Shown: positions 58,867 to 64,000 of the stretch, piece after piece
Layout: every line of letters starts with the position of its first letter
Numbering within the stretch: position 1 is the first letter of the stretch
Assembly (NCBI RefSeq): GCF_001418225.1
Contig: NZ_LIPT01000006.1
Span: 124,001 to 188,000, forward strand
Direction: 5' to 3'
Length of the DNA stretch: 64,000 bases
DNA from: Pannonibacter indicus
GTDB taxonomy: Bacteria > Pseudomonadota > Alphaproteobacteria > Rhizobiales > Stappiaceae
Made by a program: the position numbers and the translations under genes
The notes under the pieces: model-generated
What the model was told of the DNA's origin: nothing
Seen by the model: the letters and a program-made list of their open reading frames with translations, nothing else
Databases searched by the model: none

Positions 58867-59718
58867 TCAGCGGTTGAAGACGATGGTCTTGTTGCCAACG
58901 ATGATCACCCGGTTTTCCAGGTGATACTTCACGGCACGGGCCAGCACCCGCGCCTCGATGTCGCGGCCGCGGGCCGCGAAATCATTGGCCGACAACGAGT
59001 GGTTCACCCGCTCCGCGTCCTGCTCGATGATCGGGCCTTCGTCGAGATCCGCCGTTACGTAGTGAGCTGTCGCACCGATCATCTTCACGCCGCGCTCATG
59101 CGCCTGATGATAGGGCCGCGCCCCCTTGAAGCTTGGCAGGAACGAGTGGTGGATGTTGATCACCTTGCCGAACAGCCGCTTGGACAGGGTGTCGGACAGG
59201 ATCTGCATGTAGCGGGCCAGCACCACCAGATCTGCACCGGTCTCCTTCACCAGTGCCAGCAGCTTGTCTTCCTGCTCAGCCTTGTTGGCCTTGGTCACCG
59301 GCCAGTAGTGGAACGGAATGCCCTCGTGGGTAGCGGTGCGGGCGCTGTCCTCGTGGTTGGAGACAATGGCGGCGACCTCCGCATCCATCCAGCCGACGCG
59401 GATCTGATAGAGAAGATGCAGCAGCGCATGGTCGAACTTCGACACCATGATGATCATCTTCTTGCGGCGCGACATGTCGGTAAGTTCGGTCTTCAGGTCG
59501 AAGCGGTTCACCACGGGCGAGATGGCATTGGCAATCGCGTCCCGGCTGGTTTCATCCGGCACGATGAATTCGATCCGCATGAAGAAGCGGTTGGTCACCC
59601 GGTCCCAGAACTGATCGCTCTCGGCAATGTTGGCGCCAAGATCGGCCAGCTCGGTGGTGATGGCCGCCACGATTCCCGGACGGTCTTCGCAGGACAAGGT
59701 CAGGACAAAAGACTTCAT
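58867..59718 (-). CDS. purU: Formyltetrahydrofolate deformylase
   Basis: This 283-residue enzyme splits 10-formyl-tetrahydrofolate into formate and tetrahydrofolate, balancing one-carbon pools. It has an N-terminal ACT domain (FVLTLSCEDRPGIVAAITTELADLGANIAESDQFWD) and a formyltransferase-like domain with MIIMVSKFDHALLHLLYQ, NHEDSARTATHEGIPFHY, LVVLARYMQILS, VINIHHSFLPSFKGARPYHQAHERGVKMIGATAHYVTADLDEGPII, including the catalytic Asn/His/Asp set. The ATG at 59718 opens the ACT domain, though its ribosome site is weak. It is convergent with the hydrolase gene. Confidence 0.94.
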   Translation of the reverse strand: MKSFVLTLSCEDRPGIVAAITTELADLGANIAESDQFWDRVTNRFFMRIEFIVPDETSRDAIANAISPVVNRFDLKTELTDMSRRKKMIIMVSKFDHALLHLLYQIRVGWMDAEVAAIVSNHEDSARTATHEGIPFHYWPVTKANKAEQEDKLLALVKETGADLVVLARYMQILSDTLSKRLFGKVINIHHSFLPSFKGARPYHQAHERGVKMIGATAHYVTADLDEGPIIEQDAERVNHSLSANDFAARGRDIEARVLARAVKYHLENRVIIVGNKTIVFNR

Positions 59719-59909
59719 TTTGAGGACCAATCTTGTTTTCCAGTCAGTGGGCGAGCCTTGTAAATCAATTCGGCGGAAAGTGCAGTGCGCTTTTCTGTCC
59801 ACCCGCTTGAGATCATCTCAGCTTCGGCCAATTGCGCCTCCGCACTGGTCCGTTTCCGTCACCAGGCGGCACGGAAAACGCCATGCAGCAGACGGTGAAA
59901 GGCAAAGCC

Positions 59910-60377
59910 TCACGGCGTGCGGCTGATGCCGGACTTGACACGGCGCAGAGGGATTGAGCTTTCGATGCTGGAAACGCAGGCAAGCTTTGTCAGCCGGCCG
60001 GTCAGAAACGCCTCGAACCCCGCCAGACCATCCGTCACCACCCGCAGCAGATAGTCCCGGTTGCCCGTCATCAGCCAGCAGTCCACCACTTCGGGAAAGG
60101 CGCGCACTGCCTCCTCGAACTGGGCCAGTGCCTGATCCACCTGCCGGTCGAGCTTCACCGACACGAAGACGGAAACGGAAAACCCCAGCGCGGCCTCGTC
60201 GATGAGGGCGGCATAGCCGGTAATGATGCCTTCCGCCTCAAGCTGGCGCACGCGCCTTGCCACCGGCGTCGGACTCAGGCCCACGCGCTCGCTTAGATCC
60301 TGCACGCTCAGGCGGCCATTGGCGCCCAACTCCCGCAGGATACGGACATCAAATTCATCAATCCTGGCTGTTTCCAC
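59910..60377 (-). CDS. Lrp/AsnC family transcriptional regulator
   Basis: This regulator of about 155 residues has an AsnC-type helix-turn-helix (RIDEFDVRILRELGANGRLSVQDLSERVGLSPTPVARRVRQLEAEGIITGYAALID) and a C-terminal RAM ligand domain (DCWLMTGNRDYLLRVVTDGLAGFEAFLTGRLTKLACVSSIESSIPLRRVK). The start is probably GTG 60377 or GTG 60380, as GGAG lies eight or five bases before; no ATG is suitable. It is divergent from the transketolase-like gene, with a short palindrome at 60386-60399 between, so it likely regulates that gene in response to an amino acid. Confidence 0.9.
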   Translation of the reverse strand: METARIDEFDVRILRELGANGRLSVQDLSERVGLSPTPVARRVRQLEAEGIITGYAALIDEAALGFSVSVFVSVKLDRQVDQALAQFEEAVRAFPEVVDCWLMTGNRDYLLRVVTDGLAGFEAFLTGRLTKLACVSSIESSIPLRRVKSGISRTP

Positions 60378-60385
60378 CACCAGAA

Positions 60386-60399
60386 CTCCAAAATTGGAG
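60386..60399. promoter_or_regulatory. Possible operator between the Lrp and E1-like genes
   Basis: CTCCAA and TTGGAG form a perfect inverted repeat with a two-base gap, at the start of the Lrp gene and about 95 bases before the E1-like gene. The minus strand GGAG is also the ribosome site of the Lrp gene. Confidence 0.4.
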
Positions 60400-60494
60400 A
60401 AAACCAGCAAAACACTGCGCCTGAAAGGCGGAAATAGCAAGGACACACTCCGCCACTTCATCCCATGATGGGATGCCGGAAGGAGAGAACAACC

Positions 60495-62879
60495 ATGTCC
60501 CATCAGCATCTCAAGACCATCGAGCAGCGCCTGCTCTGGCTGTCGCACTGGATGATCCACAACGCCAACCATCTGCGGCCCAAGGCGGACGGCATCAAGA
60601 TTGGTGGCCATCAGGCTTCATCCGCCTCGATGGTGTCGATCATGACGGCGCTCTATTTCTCGGCCCTGCGGCCGGAAGACAGAGTGGCGGTGAAGCCCCA
60701 TGCGGGGCCGGTGTTCCATGCGATGCATTACCTGATGGGCAACATCGCCCGCGAGAAGCTGGAGAATTTCCGCGGTTATGGCGGGGTGCAGAGCTATCCG
60801 AGCCGTACCAAGGACGTGGATGACGTGGATTTCTCCACCGGCTCCGTCGGCCTTGGCGTTGCCATCACCTCCTTTGCCTCCATCGTGCAGGACTACATCT
60901 CCGGCAAGCCCTGGGGCAAGGATCTGCGCCAGGGCCGCATGATCGCGCTGATGGGCGATGCGGAGGTGGACGAAGGCAATGTGCATGAGTGCCTGCAGGA
61001 AGGCTGGAAGCACGACCTGCGCAATGTCTGGTGGATCATCGACTATAACCGCCAGTCCCTCGATGGCGTGGTGCATGAGGGCCTGTGGGCCCGCATCGAA
61101 AAGATCTTCGAAGCCTTCGGCTGGGATGTGGTGAAGGTGAAATATGGCGTGCTGCAGCGCGCCGCCTTTGCCGAGCCGGGCGGTGAGCGCCTGCGCGCCT
61201 GGATCGACGCCTGCCCGAACCAGCTTTACTCCGCCCTCACCTTCAGCGGCGGCGCCGTCTGGCGCCAGCGGCTGATGGATGATCTGGGCGATCAGGGCGA
61301 TGTTTCCGCCCTGATCGCCCGGCGCAGCGACGCAGAACTCGCCGCGCTGATGGAAAATCTCGGCGGCAACTGCGTGGAAACCATGGCGCAGACCTTCGCC
61401 GGCATCACCCATGACCGGCCGGTCTGCTTCCTCGCCTATACGGTGAAGGGCTGGGGCACGCCGATTGCCGGGCACAAGGACAACCATGGCGGCCTGATGA
61501 CCAAGGCGCAGATGCAGGACTGGCAGGCCCATATGGGCGTGCCGGAAGGGCAGGAATGGGAGCCTTTCGCAGGTGTGAAGGACCGGGCCGGACTGCAGGC
61601 CTTCCTGAAATCCGTGCCCTTCTTCGCCGCAGGCCGCCGCCGTCACAGCAGTGACAGGGTCAGCGTCCCTGCCTTGCCCGCCCCTTCGGGCGAACGCGAG
61701 ACCTCCACCCAGATGGCCTTCAGCCGCATTCTGGATGATATCGGCCGCCAGAAGAGCGAACTGGCGGAGCGTATCGTCACCCTCTCCCCCGATGTCACCG
61801 GCACCACCGGCCTCGGCCCCTGGGTCAACCGGCGCAAGCTCTGGGCCCGGAACGCCAGAGCCGATCTCTTCCGCGCCCAGAACATTCCTTCCACCGCCAA
61901 GTGGGACTTCGCCCCGGAAGGCCAGCACATCGAGCTGGGCATTGCGGAGATGAACCTCTTCCTGCAGCTTGCAGCGGCGGGGCTTTCATCCCCCCTCTTC
62001 GGCAAGCGGCTGCTGCCGGTCGGCACGGTCTATGATCCCTTCGTCTGCCGTGGCCTCGATGCCCTCAACTATGCCTGCTATCAGGATGCCCGCTTCCTCA
62101 TCGCCGGAACGCCTTCGGGCATAACGCTTGCCCCCGAAGGCGGCGCGCATCAGTCGATCAACACACCGCTCATCGGCATGTCGCAGGACGGGCTGGCCGC
62201 CTTCGAGCCCGCCTTTGCCGCCGAGCTGGCGCTGATCATGGGCTGGGCCTTCGACTACATGCAACGCGAGGGAGAGGCCACACCCGATCCGTTGAACCTG
62301 CTCCCGGATGCCAAGGGCGGCGCGGTCTATCTGCGCCTGACGACCCGGCCCATCGAACAGGCCACGCTTCCGGCAGGTGAGGCCTTTGCCGGCGATGTGA
62401 TCAACGGCGCCTACTGGCTGCGCCCGCCGGGGCCGAACTGCGAGGTGGTGATTGCCTATCAGGGCGCCGTGGCGCCGGAAGCCATTGCCGCTGCCGGCTA
62501 TATCGGCGAAGGCCGCCGCGATGTGGCCGTGCTGGCCGTTACATCCGCCGGGCGCCTGCATGCGGGCTGGACGGCGGCCCAGCGTCTGCGCCGCAAGGGC
62601 GGACTGCCGCCCTTCGGCCCGGCAAGCCATGCAGAACGCCTGCTGTGGAACCTGCCGCGCCATTGTAAGCTGGTGACTGTGATCGACGGCCACCCGGCCA
62701 CGCTCTCCTGGCTTGGCAGTGTCTGTGGTCATCAGTCGCTGGCACTCGGGGTGGAGCATTTCGGCCAGACCGGCACCATCGGCGATCTCTACCGCCACTT
62801 CGGCATCGACACGGCCTCGATCGTTGCCGCCGTCTCCAGCCTCACCGCCGGCCGCCAGCTGCGGCAGGTTCCAGCATAA
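60495..62879 (+). CDS. Transketolase/pyruvate dehydrogenase E1-like enzyme (MdeB type)
   Basis: This 794-residue thiamine-diphosphate enzyme has an AceE-like layout: N-terminal ThDP domain (HLRPKADGIKIGGHQASSASMVSIMTALYFSAL, then ALMGDAEVDEGNVHECLQEGWKHDLRNVWWIIDYNRQSLDG, the GDG-N-type motif), a middle domain with EGQHIELGIAEMNLFLQLAAAGLS and GITLAPEGGAHQSINTPLIGM, and a C-terminal domain. It resembles MdeB-type 2-oxo acid decarboxylating E1 enzymes, which in Pseudomonas lie next to an Lrp regulator (MdeR), but no methionine gamma-lyase gene is here. The substrate is therefore a guess. The ATG at 60495 has AAGGAGA eight bases before. Confidence 0.85.
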   Translation: MSHQHLKTIEQRLLWLSHWMIHNANHLRPKADGIKIGGHQASSASMVSIMTALYFSALRPEDRVAVKPHAGPVFHAMHYLMGNIAREKLENFRGYGGVQSYPSRTKDVDDVDFSTGSVGLGVAITSFASIVQDYISGKPWGKDLRQGRMIALMGDAEVDEGNVHECLQEGWKHDLRNVWWIIDYNRQSLDGVVHEGLWARIEKIFEAFGWDVVKVKYGVLQRAAFAEPGGERLRAWIDACPNQLYSALTFSGGAVWRQRLMDDLGDQGDVSALIARRSDAELAALMENLGGNCVETMAQTFAGITHDRPVCFLAYTVKGWGTPIAGHKDNHGGLMTKAQMQDWQAHMGVPEGQEWEPFAGVKDRAGLQAFLKSVPFFAAGRRRHSSDRVSVPALPAPSGERETSTQMAFSRILDDIGRQKSELAERIVTLSPDVTGTTGLGPWVNRRKLWARNARADLFRAQNIPSTAKWDFAPEGQHIELGIAEMNLFLQLAAAGLSSPLFGKRLLPVGTVYDPFVCRGLDALNYACYQDARFLIAGTPSGITLAPEGGAHQSINTPLIGMSQDGLAAFEPAFAAELALIMGWAFDYMQREGEATPDPLNLLPDAKGGAVYLRLTTRPIEQATLPAGEAFAGDVINGAYWLRPPGPNCEVVIAYQGAVAPEAIAAAGYIGEGRRDVAVLAVTSAGRLHAGWTAAQRLRRKGGLPPFGPASHAERLLWNLPRHCKLVTVIDGHPATLSWLGSVCGHQSLALGVEHFGQTGTIGDLYRHFGIDTASIVAAVSSLTAGRQLRQVPA

Positions 62880-62886
62880 AACAACA

Positions 62887-62910
62887 ACGGGGAGCCAAGG
62901 CTCCCCGTTC
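62887..62910. terminator. Bidirectional terminator between the E1-like and L,D-transpeptidase genes
   Basis: ACGGGGAGCC and GGCTCCCCGT pair exactly around AA. The minus strand has TTGTTGTTTT after the stem, so it best suits the transpeptidase transcript, while being just past the E1 gene too. Confidence 0.8.
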
Positions 62911-62927
62911 ATACATTCGGATTGCGC

Positions 62928-63953
62928 TCAGTCCTTGCCCGCATGCCGGTCCTCCGGCTCCACAAGCATCTTGAAGGGGTCGGCCAGCGCAGCTTCCGGG
63001 CGGCTGACCGGATAGGCGCGGTTCGAGGTGCGGGCGGCCAGCTGTTCCGGCCCGTCACGGCGCAGCAGCGCACGGAAGCTCGGGTGCATGCCGCCGTCCA
63101 CATAGGACACCACATGGTTTCCGCGGCTTGAGGCAATCGCCTTGTCCACCTTCAGCTTTTCCGCTTCCAGCTGGGCCACCAGTTCCGGTTCCGGCGGAAC
63201 GGCCACCTCCGGGCACGGCGCCAGCGGATTACGTGGCGTGCCGTCCTTGAACTCGGTGTTGAAGACATAGCGCCTGCCGCAGGCTGCCACCTTCGGCTGC
63301 TGCTTCGTCAGTTCGAAACTGTCGTAGCCTTCCTTGAGCGTCCGCCAGAACGGCATTTCCGGATCGGACCGGTGCAGAGCCATGTTCTCCGCCGTCATGC
63401 GGAAGGGATAGGCCTGCACCTGGAAAGCGGCCTGACCGGAGGCCAGCGCCTTGGCGACAATGGCGTAAATTTCGCCCGCCGCCTGATCGGTCATCGCATA
63501 GCAGCCGGAAGACGAGCAGGCGCCATGCACCATGAGCGCATCCCCCGTGTAGCCCAGCGCCGATTCCAGCCGGTTCGGATAACCGAGATTGAAGGAGACG
63601 TAATACTGCGACTGCGGGTTCAGCATCCCCGCTGACACATGGTAAAAGCCCTCGGGCGCCTGACGGTCTCCCTGCTTGCGCTTCGGCCCCAGCTTCCCGG
63701 ACCAGCGGCACATGGGATAGGTCTTGAACAGGGCATAGCGCCCGGTCTTGTCCACCTTCCACACCTCCAGCTCGCTCTCCTGCTTGAAGATGCGGACCAG
63801 CACCGGGCTTTCCGGCTTCATGTCCTTCTTCGCCATTTCGGAGATCGTGGCGCTGGAAAGGCGCGGCGCATTGCGCGACAGGTTTTCGTAGTCCGGCCCG
63901 GCACAGCCGGCGAGAGCAAGCGCCATGACGCCCGCAAGGACGAACCTGCGCAA
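62928..63953 (-). CDS. L,D-transpeptidase (YkuD) family lipoprotein
   Basis: This 341-residue protein begins with a lipoprotein signal peptide (LAGVMALALAGCAGP), so it is tethered to a membrane via Cys 17. A YkuD domain follows: RIFKQESELEVWKVDKTGRYALFKTYPMCRWSGKLGPKRKQGDRQAPEGFYHV and the catalytic MVHGACSSSGCYAMTD with His and Cys. It is like the YafK/ErfK group, which cross-links peptidoglycan or cuts lipoprotein from it. The C-terminal 120 residues are an extra charged region with no named domain. The window ends 47 bases upstream of its start. Confidence 0.9.
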   Translation of the reverse strand: MRRFVLAGVMALALAGCAGPDYENLSRNAPRLSSATISEMAKKDMKPESPVLVRIFKQESELEVWKVDKTGRYALFKTYPMCRWSGKLGPKRKQGDRQAPEGFYHVSAGMLNPQSQYYVSFNLGYPNRLESALGYTGDALMVHGACSSSGCYAMTDQAAGEIYAIVAKALASGQAAFQVQAYPFRMTAENMALHRSDPEMPFWRTLKEGYDSFELTKQQPKVAACGRRYVFNTEFKDGTPRNPLAPCPEVAVPPEPELVAQLEAEKLKVDKAIASSRGNHVVSYVDGGMHPSFRALLRRDGPEQLAARTSNRAYPVSRPEAALADPFKMLVEPEDRHAGKD

Positions 63954-64000
63954 GGACCGCAGCCCCTGTCTCGAACGGCCTTGGGGTTGGATGGATGTGC

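Noticed and set aside
1-64000. CRISPR arrays, prophage or a large defence island
   Set aside because: No regular direct repeats with spacers, no phage structural genes and no clustered restriction or defence genes were seen; the only defence-like items are higBA and the two decayed genes near 32 kb.

Overview
This 64-kb window is chromosomal DNA from a GC-rich alphaproteobacterium, most likely a member of the Hyphomicrobiales (Rhizobiales). The signs are the small SRP RNA gene directly upstream of dnaX, the neighbouring mtgA and rpmF, the phbA-phbB/phaR cluster, the chorismate mutase-hisC-tyrC block beside metX-metW, a pairing of a transketolase-like E1 enzyme with an Lrp regulator, and an IF-3 gene with an AUU start. 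The gene order and a few protein details suggest a Stappiaceae-like organism (Labrenzia/Roseibium, Stappia, Pannonibacter), but that finer placement is inference from memory. There is no prophage, CRISPR array, rRNA operon or large genomic island. Nearly everything is core metabolism and housekeeping.

Layout. 0.3-5.9 kb: envelope proteins (pentapeptide repeat, MipA), twin tRNA-Gly(GCC) genes, a ProX-type editing protein, a thioredoxin-TPR chaperone, a Lon-N-domain protein, Trm112, YggU and YggT. 6-8.1 kb: palindromic repeats, tRNA-Ala(CGC) and a decayed IS5-type element that carries a small passenger gene. 8.2-13.2 kb: an acyltransferase, a MAPEG protein, a deletion scar that joins a beheaded LysR gene to the back half of an EamA transporter, then a GcvA-like LysR regulator divergent from glutaryl-CoA dehydrogenase. 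13.3-20.4 kb: formylglutamate amidohydrolase, an alanine/serine-glyoxylate aminotransferase, SRP RNA, dnaX, ybjQ and typA. 20.6-31.5 kb: MarR and a drug efflux pump, folP-folK, a HigBA toxin-antitoxin pair, a GH25 lysozyme lipoprotein, xth, a polysaccharide flippase with a CelD-like acyltransferase, an acyl-CoA synthetase, TspO and YchJ. 31.6-32.6 kb: a small graveyard holding an antitoxin-like gene with an internal stop and a frameshifted NYN-domain gene. 32.6-42 kb: recQ, a cupin, gloB, methyltransferases, metXW, and chorismate mutase-hisC-tyrC. 42-52.5 kb: a GGDEF/EAL membrane sensor, a polyprenyl synthase, mtgA, rpmF, yciB, the PHB genes phbA-phbB and their divergent regulator phaR, and a GlcG/HbpS protein. 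52.6-64 kb: a gamma-glutamyltransferase-like enzyme, rplT-rpmI-infC, a glycosyltransferase, a hydrolase, purU, an Lrp regulator with a divergent E1/transketolase-like enzyme, and an L,D-transpeptidase lipoprotein.

How the genes work together. The metX-metW and CM-hisC-tyrC groups cover methionine and aromatic/histidine synthesis. phbA and phbB make the PHB monomer, and phaR, which has an inverted repeat in its promoter region, is their likely local regulator. folP-folK and purU belong to one-carbon metabolism. Mobile and decayed DNA is confined to 6.6-8.1, 10.5 and 31.6-32.6 kb.

The least explained structure is a family of about 100-bp intergenic repeats (five good copies and one partial). 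They lie in the same orientation relative to the gene before them and four begin at or within a few bases of a stop codon. A second set of CTCCCC-rich palindromes occurs as two inverted pairs. Other signals worth following are long structured leaders on typA, metX, infC and rpmI, and several inverted-repeat operators.
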